Part shown: piece by piece, positions 1-6,495 of the stretch
How positions within the stretch are numbered: the stretch's first letter is position 1
Layout: the number at the start of each line of letters is the position of its first letter
NCBI GenBank assembly: GCA_017652345.1
Contig: JAGCBE010000190.1
Span: forward strand, 1-8,750
Length of the DNA: 8,750 nucleotides
Source of the DNA: Methanobrevibacter sp.
GTDB taxonomy: Archaea > Methanobacteriota > Methanobacteria > Methanobacteriales > Methanobacteriaceae
Direction: 5' to 3'
Notes under the pieces: model-generated
The model's input: only the letters and a program-made list of their open reading frames with translations
Told to the model about the DNA's origin: nothing
Databases searched by the model: none
Position numbers and translations under genes: made by a program

Positions 1-27
1 AAAGCAAAAAAGGATAAAGGAAAATAG
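1..27 (+). CDS. Possible C-terminal tail of an upstream gene (partial)
   Basis: The first frame from base 1 reads KAKKDKGK and then a TAG stop at 25-27. A lysine-rich tail is a common way for archaeal nucleic-acid-binding or ribosome-associated proteins to end, and the base composition changes to almost pure A+T directly after this stop. Only eight codons are visible, so no function can be assigned. The second frame is also open to a stop at 35-37, so the frame choice is tentative. Confidence 0.3.
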   Translation, partial: KAKKDKGK

Positions 28-47
28 GATTTTTTAATAATTATAAA

Positions 48-57
48 TTTATATAAA
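48..57 (+). promoter_or_regulatory. TATA box for rlmE
   Basis: TTTATATAAA is a near-ideal archaeal TATA element. It predicts transcription starting about 25 nt downstream, near base 78, and so a leader of about 45 nt before the rlmE start codon. The same TTTATATAA core lies at almost the same distance (76 versus 75 nt) before the aIF2 beta gene. The leader contains repeated GATTAAA units (70-76, 78-84, 88-94) and a run of 14 A (92-105). Confidence 0.55.
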
Positions 58-122
58 TTAATGCTAATAGATTAAACGATTAAAAACGATTAAAAAAAAA
101 AAAAAGATTAAGGAGGGTTAAG

Positions 123-755
123 ATGGGAAGCAGATGGCAAGTGGAAAAGAAGAATGACCCTTATTACAAAAGAGCTAAAAGTGAAGAATACCGTTCAAGA
201 GCATCATTTAAACTTAAGCAACTTGATAAGAAATACAAGATCATTAAGGAAGGAGACACTGTAGTGGACTTAGGCGCTGCTCCAGGAGGATGGTCTCAAG
301 TGGCATTGGAAAAGGTAGGTGAAGAGGGAATCGTTGTAGGAGTGGATTTAAATAGAATCAAACCATTCCACGAACCTAATTACTATGGAATTAGAGGAGA
401 CTTTACAAAAGACATAGTTCAGGAAAAGATTATGGAATTGACAAACGGTAAAGTGAAAGTCCTGATGTCAGATGCTGCACCTTCATTAACTGGAGTGAAA
501 GACCTCGATCATTTAAGGTCTGTAGACCTTGTTGAAACAGTGTTTAAGATTGCAGATAACATCCTTGAAACTGAAGGGAATTTGGTAATCAAAGCATTTC
601 AAGGGTCAGAATACAAACGTCTTTTAGATAGCATAAAATACGATTTCAGAAAAGTGAAATCAACCAAACCTCCATCATCAAGACAAAAAAGCAAGGAAAT
701 GTATATTGTGGGATTAGGTTATAGGAAAGGACCTAAAAGGAAAAATAATTACTGA
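123..755 (+). CDS. rlmE: 23S rRNA 2'-O-uridine methyltransferase RlmE (FtsJ/RrmJ family)
   Basis: This 210-residue protein is a SAM-dependent methyltransferase expected to 2'-O-methylate a uridine in the A-loop of large-subunit rRNA, by analogy with E. coli RlmE (Um2552). The SAM-binding motif I, VVDLGAAPGGW, is at residues 47-57. The K-D-K-E catalytic set of the family is visible: K30 in SFKL, D117 in SDAAPS, K157 in VIKAFQG and E192 in KEMYIV. Length is typical for the one-domain bacterial and archaeal form; the archaeal two-domain form with an added TRAM domain is not present. The start is supported by a strong GGAGGG at 112-117, five bases before the ATG. It is transcribed alone and converges on the membrane-protein gene. 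The basic tail (RKGPKRKNNY) is consistent with rRNA binding. The family call is firm; the exact target uridine is inferred. Confidence 0.93.
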   Translation: MGSRWQVEKKNDPYYKRAKSEEYRSRASFKLKQLDKKYKIIKEGDTVVDLGAAPGGWSQVALEKVGEEGIVVGVDLNRIKPFHEPNYYGIRGDFTKDIVQEKIMELTNGKVKVLMSDAAPSLTGVKDLDHLRSVDLVETVFKIADNILETEGNLVIKAFQGSEYKRLLDSIKYDFRKVKSTKPPSSRQKSKEMYIVGLGYRKGPKRKNNY

Positions 756-792
756 AATTAATAATTTTTTAAAAATAGTTTTAATAATCTAA

Positions 793-826
793 AAATGTTA
801 AAAAATAGCTATTTAAATGTTAAAAA
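793..826. repeat. Palindrome flanked by 12-bp direct repeats in a convergent spacer
   Basis: The 12-mer AAATGTTAAAAA occurs at 793-804 and again at 815-826, 22 bp apart. Between and overlapping them is the perfect palindrome AAATAGCTATTT (803-814). Extended to AAATAGCTATTTAAA (803-817), the same 15-mer recurs before nmd3 at 4258-4272. The spacer lies between two gene ends, so it may take part in termination or be a protein-binding site. The function is unknown. Confidence 0.5.
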
Positions 827-837
827 TAAAAAAATAA

Positions 838-862
838 AGTTAAATAAAAAATTTATTTAACT
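838..862 (-). terminator. Intrinsic-type terminator overlapping the stop codon of the membrane-protein gene
   Basis: AGTTAAATAAA (838-848) and TTTATTTAACT (852-862) form a perfect 11-bp inverted repeat with a 3-nt loop. Read on the minus strand the hairpin starts in the last codons of the membrane-protein gene, contains its TAA (853-855), and is followed by a long T-rich run (complement of 821-837). The stem is almost all A-T, so the T-tract is probably the main signal, as is usual for archaeal termination. Confidence 0.55.
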
Positions 863-1284
863 GATAAACTGTTATAAGCTTCTTGAGCTATTTTTAAATC
901 GTCTTTTGCTAGTTGTAATCTCTTATCAACTTCTGAAGCTGGTTTACTCATAGATAATGCACTTTCAACATCACTTATATCATTTTTAACTCTCACAAGT
1001 TCCACTTGTGCATTCACATATTCTCTTTCTAAAGTGATATTGTCCATCATATAAATCTTATTACCAGTTTCATTATATTGAACTTCCAAATTAGAGTAAT
1101 TGGTTTTCAATTCAGCTAACTGGTCATATTGAGTGCCTGAAGAAATTCCTCCAGTTAAACTGGAAGAAACTACGCTAAAACCAACATAAGCAACTGCAGC
1201 AACAGTAGCTATAATCATTATCACTCCTAAAACAGAAATTAACATAGAAGTTGATTTGAATAGACTCAATCTTGATTTTTTCAT
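853..1284 (-). CDS. Single-pass membrane protein with extracytoplasmic coiled-coil-like domain, function unknown
   Basis: I do not recognise this 143-residue protein. The N-terminus is basic (MKKSRLSLFK), followed by one strong hydrophobic segment at about residues 13-38, then a Ser/Gly-rich linker (39-51). The rest (52-143) is charged and probably helical, with heptad-like spacing of hydrophobic residues that suggests a coiled coil. By the positive-inside rule the N-terminus is cytoplasmic and the helical part faces outward. Three N-glycosylation sequons (N62-Y-S, N71-E-T, N82-I-T) lie in that outer part, which fits an archaeal surface protein. No catalytic motif or cysteine is present. The start is supported by GGTGA (complement of 1289-1293), four bases before the ATG. 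It is transcribed alone, divergently from mcm, and ends in the hairpin at 838-862. A cell-envelope role is only an inference from topology. Confidence 0.75.
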   Translation of the reverse strand: MKKSRLSLFKSTSMLISVLGVIMIIATVAAVAYVGFSVVSSSLTGGISSGTQYDQLAELKTNYSNLEVQYNETGNKIYMMDNITLEREYVNAQVELVRVKNDISDVESALSMSKPASEVDKRLQLAKDDLKIAQEAYNSLSVK

Positions 1285-1301
1285 AAATTCACCATAATAT
1301 T

Positions 1302-1339
1302 ATTTAAAAAGTAAATAGCATTATTATTACTTTTAAAAT
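1302..1339 (-). promoter_or_regulatory. Inverted repeat in the presumed 5' leader of the membrane-protein mRNA
   Basis: Arms 1302-1314 and 1327-1339 pair at 12 of 13 positions (mismatch 1306/1335) around a 12-nt loop. The core is AAAAGTAA/TTACTTTT. With the TATA-like box at 1362-1370, transcription would start near 1340, which would put this hairpin at the very 5' end of the leader, upstream of the Shine-Dalgarno. It could be an RNA structure or a DNA operator. The arms are A+T-rich, so chance is a real alternative. Confidence 0.35.
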
Positions 1340-1361
1340 TACACCTATTTAAAATTATCAA

Positions 1362-1370
1362 TTTATATTA
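1362..1370 (-). promoter_or_regulatory. Candidate TATA box for the membrane-protein gene
   Basis: On the minus strand this reads TAATATAAA, an acceptable archaeal TATA element. It would start transcription near 1340 and give a leader of about 55 nt that includes the GGTGA Shine-Dalgarno. The surroundings are AT-rich, so other positions are possible. Confidence 0.35.
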
Positions 1371-1376
1371 GGATTT

Positions 1377-1458
1377 TAACGAAATCAGAACAATCTTCCA
1401 ATGAAAATCTACCAATTTTAATGAAAAAAATATAACGAAACAAGAACAATTTTTCAAT
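1377..1458. repeat. Imperfect 26-bp direct repeat pair upstream of mcm
   Basis: The stretch at 1377-1402 recurs at 1433-1458 with 22 of 26 identical bases. Both copies begin TAACGAAA and share AGAACAAT and CAAT in register, with starts 56 bp apart. The GC-containing elements (AACGAAA, GAACAA) stand out in a nearly all-AT spacer. The pair lies between the divergent membrane-protein and mcm promoters and could be tandem binding sites for a regulator. No known factor is recognised. Confidence 0.5.
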
Positions 1459-1485
1459 ATGATTTTAATAAAAAATTGAAAAATT
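1448..1485 (+). promoter_or_regulatory. Perfect inverted repeat just upstream of the mcm promoter (candidate operator)
   Basis: AATTTTTCAAT (1448-1458) and ATTGAAAAATT (1475-1485) are perfect 11-bp reverse complements with 16 bp between them. Arm centres are 27 bp apart, so the two sites fall on nearly opposite faces of B-DNA. The right arm ends about 10 bp before the mcm TATA-like element at 1495-1501, a typical position for an archaeal activator or for a repressor competing with TFB. The left arm overlaps the second direct-repeat copy. Confidence 0.45.
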
Positions 1486-1494
1486 AATTAAACT

Positions 1495-1501
1495 TTTATA
1501 A
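1495..1501 (+). promoter_or_regulatory. TATA-like box for mcm, placed for a leaderless mRNA
   Basis: TTTATAA is centred about 29 bp before the A of the mcm start codon. Archaeal transcription usually begins roughly 25 bp after the box centre, so the mRNA would begin within a few bases of the ATG. No Shine-Dalgarno motif lies before this ATG, which agrees with leaderless translation. Confidence 0.45.
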
Positions 1502-1526
1502 TATTAAATATAAAAACTATATTACA

Positions 1527-3533
1527 ATGAATTCCACTAACAAAACAAAAACATCACTTGCAAAATTTGAAGAATTTTTCTCAACAATTTACAAGGATGA
1601 TGTATTTGAAATTTTAGAAAAATATCCTGATGAAAGGTCACTTACAGTCAATTACGAAGACTTAGAGATGTTTGATCCTGATTTAGCTGACTTATTGATA
1701 ACAAAGCCTGATGAGGTTATTGCAGCTTCACAAAAGGCTATTAAAAATATCGATCCATTAATGAAGGAAGATATGGAATTGAACATCAGATTTGAAAATC
1801 TCACAAACAACATTCCATTAAGCGATCTCTTAAGTAAATATATCGGTAACTTTGTATCTGCTGATGGAATTATAAGAAAAACTGATGAGATTCGTCCACG
1901 TATTGAAACAGCAAAATTTGAATGTAGAAGTTGCATGAGAATACATGAAGTGGAACAACACTCCGGAAACCATATTACAGATCCTTCATTATGTAGTGAA
2001 TGTGGTGGAAGATCCTTTAGACTGCTTCAAGAGGAATCCATATACATTGATACACAAAATGCTAGAATGCAGGAACCTTTGGAAAACCTGTCTGGAGGAA
2101 CCGAGCCAAAACAAATGCTTTTGGTTTTAGAAGATGATTTGGTAGATGAATTGAATCCTGGAGATAAAGTCAGAATCACAGGAACCCTAAAGACATTTAG
2201 GGAAGAGAGAAGTGGAAAATTCAAAAACTACATCTATGTAAATCATATTGAACCATTGGAACAGGAATTTGAGGAATTGGAACTTAGTGAAGAGGATGAA
2301 GAGAGAATCTTGGAATTATCCAGAGACCCTCATATACACGATAAAATCATTAATTCAACAGCCCCATCTATCAAAGGTCACAGAGATGTAAAGGAAGCTA
2401 TTGCATTACAGCTCTTTGGTGGAACAGTGCAACAATTAGAGGATGGAACTCGTTTAAGAGGAGATCTTCACATTCTTATTGTCGGGGATCCAGGTATCGG
2501 TAAGTCCCAAATACTTAAATACGTTTCAAAATTAGCTCCAAGAAGTGTTTACACCAGCGGTAAAGGTACATCCGGTGCTGGATTAACTGCAGCGGCAGTT
2601 AGAGATGAACTTGGAGGATGGTCTCTTGAAGCAGGTGCATTGGTACTTGGGGACCAAGGTAACGTATGTGTTGACGAATTGGATAAGATGCGTTCAGAAG
2701 ACAGATCTGCACTTCACGAAGCATTGGAACAGCAAACAGTAAGTATTGCAAAAGCAGGAATCATGGCAACATTGAATACAAGATGTTCCGTTCTTGCAGC
2801 TGCAAACCCTAAATTTGGTACATTTGACCAGTATAAAACATTAGCAAACCAAATTGACTTACCTTCACCAATTCTTTCACGTTTCGATTTGATTTTTGTA
2901 ATCGAAGACAAGCCAAATGTTGAAAAGGATAGGGAATTGGCTCAACACATTCTTAAGACTCACCAATTCTCTAACATAGAATATGATATAGAGCCTGAAC
3001 TCTTGAGAAAATATATTGCTTATGCACGTAAAAATGTCCATCCTGTACTTACAGATGAAGCAAATAAGGTATTGGAAGAGTTTTATGTATCTGTGAGAAC
3101 TGGAGGCATGGAAGAGGGAACTCCTGTACCTATCACTCCAAGGCAATTGGAAGCAACCATTCGTTTAGCTGAAGCTAGTGCAAAACTACAACTTAAAAAC
3201 GAGGTGGAAGCTTCAGATGCCCATAGAGCAATCAACTTGCAAAGAAGATGTTTAGAGAAAATCGGAATGGATCCTGACACCGGTAAAATCGATATTGCAA
3301 GAGTTGAAGGAAGAACTCCTACATCTGAAAGAGATAAGATGCGTGTAGTGCAAGAAGCGATTAAAGCATTGGAAGAAGAATTCGTTGAAGTTCCAGTGAA
3401 TATCCTAAAAGATCATCTTGCTGAAAACCACGAGATGAGTGAAGAGAAAACAGATGAAATCTTAAGAATACTCCGCTCTAAAGGTATTATTTATGAACCT
3501 CATCACGGCGTGGTAAAAAGACTGGAAGATTAG
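1527..3533 (+). CDS. mcm: Replicative DNA helicase MCM
   Basis: The 668-residue protein is the archaeal homohexameric 3'-5' replicative helicase. The N-terminal DNA-binding part has a zinc site, C133-x2-C136 and C156-x2-C159. The AAA+ core shows Walker A GDPGIGKS (320-327), Walker B VCVDELDK with D383 and E384, sensor 1 AAANPK (N427), and the arginine finger in ILSRFDLIF (R452). A C-terminal winged-helix region occupies about 600-668. Length agrees with the roughly 666 residues of the Methanothermobacter enzyme, which I recall as closely similar along its full length, so no intein or truncation is present. The start agrees with that homologue (KFEEFF near residue 13) and lacks a Shine-Dalgarno; a leaderless mRNA is likely. 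The gene has its own terminator at 3569-3598. No GINS gene, often linked to mcm in archaea, lies in this window. Function is essentially certain. Confidence 0.98.
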   Translation: MNSTNKTKTSLAKFEEFFSTIYKDDVFEILEKYPDERSLTVNYEDLEMFDPDLADLLITKPDEVIAASQKAIKNIDPLMKEDMELNIRFENLTNNIPLSDLLSKYIGNFVSADGIIRKTDEIRPRIETAKFECRSCMRIHEVEQHSGNHITDPSLCSECGGRSFRLLQEESIYIDTQNARMQEPLENLSGGTEPKQMLLVLEDDLVDELNPGDKVRITGTLKTFREERSGKFKNYIYVNHIEPLEQEFEELELSEEDEERILELSRDPHIHDKIINSTAPSIKGHRDVKEAIALQLFGGTVQQLEDGTRLRGDLHILIVGDPGIGKSQILKYVSKLAPRSVYTSGKGTSGAGLTAAAVRDELGGWSLEAGALVLGDQGNVCVDELDKMRSEDRSALHEALEQQTVSIAKAGIMATLNTRCSVLAAANPKFGTFDQYKTLANQIDLPSPILSRFDLIFVIEDKPNVEKDRELAQHILKTHQFSNIEYDIEPELLRKYIAYARKNVHPVLTDEANKVLEEFYVSVRTGGMEEGTPVPITPRQLEATIRLAEASAKLQLKNEVEASDAHRAINLQRRCLEKIGMDPDTGKIDIARVEGRTPTSERDKMRVVQEAIKALEEEFVEVPVNILKDHLAENHEMSEEKTDEILRILRSKGIIYEPHHGVVKRLED

Positions 3534-3568
3534 AACAGTACAAAAGACTGTAAATAAAATTAAATTTT

Positions 3569-3598
3569 ATGCTTGATAAGTATCAAGCATTTTTCTAT
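3569..3598 (+). terminator. mcm terminator (hairpin plus T-tract)
   Basis: ATGCTTGATA (3569-3578) and TATCAAGCAT (3581-3590) are perfect 10-bp reverse complements. In RNA the closing A-U pairs would open to give a workable loop. TTTTTCTATTTTTT follows at once. It lies 36 bases after the mcm stop and separates mcm from the aIF2 beta promoter. A weaker ACAGT/ACTGT repeat (3535-3539, 3547-3551) sits directly after the stop codon. Confidence 0.7.
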
Positions 3599-3659
3599 TT
3601 TTTATTTTCAAAATTTCATGAAATTACATATATGATTTATCAAAATAATAAGATTTTTC

Positions 3660-3680
3660 TTTATATAAATTTTTATATAA
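3660..3680 (+). promoter_or_regulatory. Two extra TATA-like elements in the mcm-aIF2 beta spacer
   Basis: TTTATATAA occurs at 3660-3668 and 3672-3680, 12 bp apart, identical to the core of the presumed aIF2 beta box at 3740-3748. They could be alternative upstream promoters for the translation genes or drive a short noncoding transcript, but no structured RNA was seen in 3700-3740. Chance in an extremely AT-rich spacer is possible. Confidence 0.3.
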
Positions 3681-3739
3681 TAAATACATTAATAAATGAT
3701 AAAACATATATTTTATATTAATATAACTCAAATACTAAT

Positions 3740-3748
3740 TTTATATAA
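3740..3748 (+). promoter_or_regulatory. TATA box for aIF2 beta
   Basis: TTTATATAA here predicts transcription from about 3770 and a leader of about 45 nt that includes the Shine-Dalgarno at 3805-3811. It is the nearest strong box upstream of the gene and matches the rlmE box in both sequence and distance to the start codon. Confidence 0.5.
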
Positions 3749-3815
3749 CTTGTCATAAATTTTATTTGATTATACTTACTTACAATTAATTTTATTAATC
3801 CAAAGAGGTGAAAGA

Positions 3816-4223
3816 ATGGACGATTATGAAAACTTATTAAACAGAGCTATTGATCAATTGCCTCCTGAGGTATTTGAAACAAAAAGATTTGAACCTGTAA
3901 AGGCATACTCTGTTATTCAAGGTAATAGAACCTTTATTCAAAATTTCAAAGATGTGGCAGACTCATTAAACAGAGACCCACAACACGTATTAAAATACTT
4001 ATTAAGAGAATTAGGTACTGCAGGTAACTTAGAAGGAGTAAGAGCAATCTTGCAAGGTAAATTCAATCATTTCTTAATCAATGAGAGAATCGATGAATAC
4101 ATTGAAAAATATGTTATCTGCCATGAATGTAACAGGCCAGATACTCAAATCATAAGAGAAGACAGAATCTTTATCTTAAAATGTGCAGCATGTGGTGCAA
4201 AAGCTCCACTTAAACCATTATAA
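3816..4223 (+). CDS. eif2b: Translation initiation factor 2 subunit beta (aIF2 beta)
   Basis: This is the beta subunit of the aIF2 heterotrimer, which brings Met-tRNAi to the small ribosomal subunit. At 135 residues it has the usual archaeal length. An N-terminal helix (about 1-15) contacts the gamma subunit in known structures, followed by the central alpha/beta domain (about 25-98, with [21 protein letters not shown] typical of the family) and a C-terminal zinc ribbon, C102-x2-C105 and C123-x2-C126, whose four cysteines are intact. A strong GAGGTGA at 3805-3811 ends four bases before the ATG, in contrast to mcm. It is the first gene of a same-strand translation run (nmd3, tyrS and a small gene), but a T-rich tract after it suggests that at least part of its transcripts end there. 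The mcm-aIF2 beta pair is conserved in many archaea. Confidence 0.97.
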   Translation: MDDYENLLNRAIDQLPPEVFETKRFEPVKAYSVIQGNRTFIQNFKDVADSLNRDPQHVLKYLLRELGTAGNLEGVRAILQGKFNHFLINERIDEYIEKYVICHECNRPDTQIIREDRIFILKCAACGAKAPLKPL

Positions 4224-4250
4224 TTCTCTTCTTTTATTTTTTTATTTTTA
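4224..4250 (+). terminator. T-rich tract after aIF2 beta
   Basis: Directly after the stop codon the coding strand is almost pure pyrimidine and T-rich, including runs of four, seven and five T, with no clear hairpin. Oligo-T tracts are sufficient for termination by archaeal RNA polymerase, so full or partial termination before nmd3 is likely. Confidence 0.45.
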
Positions 4251-4257
4251 TAAATTC

Positions 4258-4272
4258 AAATAGCTATTTAAA
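4258..4272. repeat. Second copy of the AAATAGCTATTTAAA palindromic 15-mer
   Basis: The 12-bp palindrome AAATAGCTATTT plus AAA is identical to 803-817. It lies 48 bases before the nmd3 start codon and just after a TATA-like TTTATAAAT (4247-4255), so here it would fall near a transcription start or in the leader. Role unknown. Confidence 0.45.
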
Positions 4273-4319
4273 CTTAGATTATTATTTTATCAATTTTTAC
4301 ATATTATGAGTGTTTTAAA

Positions 4320-5360
4320 ATGTTTTGTCCAGAATGTGGTGCAACAGACGTTGAAATGATAGATGGAATCTGCAAAAACTGTTTTTTAAAGAAATTCCAA
4401 CTTATGGAAATTCCTGAAAATATCACTGTAACCATCTGCAAGCACTGCAATGCCAAACTAGAAGAGGGAAAATGGAAAGATGAGTACATTCCAGAAGAGG
4501 AAATCATCTACAGAGCATTGGAAAGAAACATCACCATTTCCGACTTGGCAGAAAATGAAGAGATAGAACTTGAAATCGACCAGATGAGGGGAACAATTGC
4601 AGAATGTTATGTTGAAGCTGTTGCAACTGTTTTAGGAGAGGAAGTGGTGGAAACACACACTCCTGATGTGAAAATCAATTACTCAGTTTGCCCTGACTGC
4701 AGCAAAAGAAATGCAGGATACTATGAAGCGGTAATTCAATTGCGTGCAGACGATAGGGAACTTGAAGAAGAGGAAATAGCTATTGCAGAAGAGATTATAA
4801 ATAGAACCCTTGATAAGCAATTCAAAAAGGACAAATTGGCTTATATTCCTCAAGTCGCTAAGCTTAAGGAAGGGAATGATTATTACATCGGCTCATTGAA
4901 ATCTGCAAAAAAGGTTGTAGAGCATCTTAAAGAAGAGTTTGGAGGAACCACTAAAGAGTCTCCAAGACTGATCAGTGAAGATAAGTCCACTGGAAAAGGA
5001 TTATACAGAATCTGGATAGCATTAAGACTTCCAAAATTCCTTAAGGATGATTTCGTGAAATATCATGAAAATGTTTATCAAGTGAGCGATGTTGATGGAA
5101 ATAGAATCCAAGTCATAAACCTTGAAAATCAGGACATAATTGCTTTAAAATGGAGAGAATACGATTCCATAGAAAAAATAGAGCATTTGGAAGGAATTCA
5201 AAAAGCAATAATTACAGCAAAATCTCCAAGCATGATGCAAATTCTTGATCCGGACGACTACAGTCCAATCGATTTGGAAATGAATGAAAAGCTGGAAAAA
5301 TATAACATAGGCGAAGAGATAGATGTTATAAAAATAGATGGAAAAATCTATATAATCTAA
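4320..5360 (+). CDS. nmd3: Ribosome maturation factor Nmd3 (60S export protein homologue)
   Basis: The protein has 346 residues, the length of archaeal Nmd3, and lacks the C-terminal nuclear export region of eukaryotic Nmd3. Eukaryotic Nmd3 binds the large subunit late in its assembly; the archaeal protein is presumed to act in 50S maturation or quality control. Four Cys-x2-Cys pairs form the treble-clef zinc sites: C3/C6 with C18/C21, and probably C40/C43 with C124/C127. GYYEAVIQLR (133-142) after the last pair is typical of the family. Beta-rich domains follow (about 185-346). The ATG has only a weak GAGTG at 4308-4312 and no convincing Shine-Dalgarno. The start is nevertheless fixed by C3, which must be included in the first zinc site. 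It sits 96 bases after aIF2 beta and 85 before tyrS, consistent with a translation-gene run. Confidence 0.93.
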   Translation: MFCPECGATDVEMIDGICKNCFLKKFQLMEIPENITVTICKHCNAKLEEGKWKDEYIPEEEIIYRALERNITISDLAENEEIELEIDQMRGTIAECYVEAVATVLGEEVVETHTPDVKINYSVCPDCSKRNAGYYEAVIQLRADDRELEEEEIAIAEEIINRTLDKQFKKDKLAYIPQVAKLKEGNDYYIGSLKSAKKVVEHLKEEFGGTTKESPRLISEDKSTGKGLYRIWIALRLPKFLKDDFVKYHENVYQVSDVDGNRIQVINLENQDIIALKWREYDSIEKIEHLEGIQKAIITAKSPSMMQILDPDDYSPIDLEMNEKLEKYNIGEEIDVIKIDGKIYII

Positions 5361-5445
5361 AATGAACAAAGAAAAAGACAATTAACTATAATAATTATCT
5401 ATAACCCATTAAAATAACCAATTACAAAAACAAAAGTGTGATTAC

Positions 5446-6411
5446 ATGAACATTGAAGAAAAAATTGAATTAATTCAAGAAGGAACATTAGAAATCATTG
5501 ATGTGGATGAATTGAAAGAAAAGCTTGAAAAAGAGCAACCTATTGCTTATACTGGATATGAACCTTCTGGAAAAATTCATTTAGGACATGCAGTGACAAT
5601 AATGAAACTTAAACAATTGCAAGATTTAGGATTTAAAATCAAAATCTTGCTTGCAGATTATCATGCTTTCTTGAATGGAAAAGGAACTGTAGAGGAAATA
5701 GCTGAAACTGCAGAATACAATAAAAGATGCTTCCAAGGATTAGGACTCGCAGATGACACCGAATACATTTTAGGTTCATCATTCCAAACAGGAAGCGAAT
5801 ACACTAATGACGTTTACCAATTAGCTACTTTAACCACCTTGAAAAGGGCAAAAAGAAGTATGGATCAAGTCAGCAGACATGACGACAATCCAAAGGTAGC
5901 TAGTGTGGTTTATCCATTGATGCAAACTGCAGACATGTCCGCTTTGGAAGTTGATGTGGCATTAGGAGGTATGGAACAAAGAAAAATCCAAATGTTAGCA
6001 AGGGAAAACTTACCTAGAATAGGAAAAGAAGCACCTGTCTGTATTCACACTCCTTTGATTCATGGTCTTGACGGTGATGACAAGATGTCCTCAAGCAAAG
6101 GAAACTACATCGCTGTTGATGATGATGAAAAGACAATCAAGGATAAAATCAAGAAAAGCTACTGTCCAATGGGAGAAACCGAAGGAAACCCTATCTTGGA
6201 AATCGCAGATCACTTTGTATTCAGCCAACAAGACACTTTGCTTATAGAAAGACCTGAGAAATTCGGTGGAAATCTTGAACTCACTAAAGATGAATTGTAC
6301 AAAATGTATGGTGAAGAGAACTTGCACCCAATGGACTTGAAAAATGCAATTACACAATACTTGATTGATTTCTTAAAACCAGTTAGAGAATTTATGGAAT
6401 CACAAGAATAA
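5446..6411 (+). CDS. tyrS: Tyrosyl-tRNA synthetase (archaeal type)
   Basis: This class I synthetase charges tRNA-Tyr with tyrosine. The HIGH-type motif is HLGH (45-48) in [10 protein letters not shown], and the KMSKS-type motif is KMSSS (213-217). Residues matching the tyrosine pocket of the Methanocaldococcus enzyme are in place: Y35, Y156, Q160, D163 and Q178 (in GGMEQRK). The 321-residue length and the lack of an S4-like domain mark the compact archaeal/eukaryotic form. The C-terminal part carries the family motifs RPEKFGG (269-275) and LHPMDLKNA (293-301). The start has GTGAT at 5438-5442, complementary to the 16S rRNA end but only three bases before the ATG. No clear promoter was seen in the 85-bp gap after nmd3, so co-transcription is plausible. 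TrpRS was considered, but the pocket residues favour TyrRS. Confidence 0.97.
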   Translation: MNIEEKIELIQEGTLEIIDVDELKEKLEKEQPIAYTGYEPSGKIHLGHAVTIMKLKQLQDLGFKIKILLADYHAFLNGKGTVEEIAETAEYNKRCFQGLGLADDTEYILGSSFQTGSEYTNDVYQLATLTTLKRAKRSMDQVSRHDDNPKVASVVYPLMQTADMSALEVDVALGGMEQRKIQMLARENLPRIGKEAPVCIHTPLIHGLDGDDKMSSSKGNYIAVDDDEKTIKDKIKKSYCPMGETEGNPILEIADHFVFSQQDTLLIERPEKFGGNLELTKDELYKMYGEENLHPMDLKNAITQYLIDFLKPVREFMESQE

Positions 6412-6495
6412 GTATGAAAATAATTAACAATTAAATCTAAAATAAAAAATCATAATTATTAATTTTTAAAAAAAAAGATTAAAAAGAGGGATAGA

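Noticed and set aside
70..110. CRISPR-like or tandem array from repeated GATTAAA units
   Set aside because: Units are 7 bases, unevenly spaced (8, 10 and 18 bp), without spacers; this is low-complexity leader sequence.
1285..1526. Replication origin next to mcm
   Set aside because: Only one imperfect repeat pair and one inverted repeat are present. No recognisable origin-recognition-box set and no orc1/cdc6 gene lie in the window.
2877..3146. 89-residue minus-strand reading frame within mcm
   Set aside because: It is antisense to the conserved AAA+ region, has no start signals, and has the odd composition typical of antisense reading.
1527..3533. Possible intein in mcm
   Set aside because: Walker A, Walker B, sensor and arginine-finger motifs are continuous and the length equals intein-free archaeal MCM.
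4306..4359. Upstream ATG overlapping the nmd3 start (possible 17-codon leader peptide)
   Set aside because: It is out of frame, has no Shine-Dalgarno, and its codons simply follow the nmd3 sequence in another frame.
5145..5381. 78-residue hydrophobic minus-strand reading frame over the nmd3 end
   Set aside because: Its Phe/Tyr/Ile richness is what antisense reading of a Lys/Glu-rich AT-rich gene gives; no Shine-Dalgarno and no independent support.
6416..6470. Hairpin terminator between tyrS and the 68-residue gene
   Set aside because: The complementary segments are short, imperfect and wholly A+T; no stem convincing enough to call.
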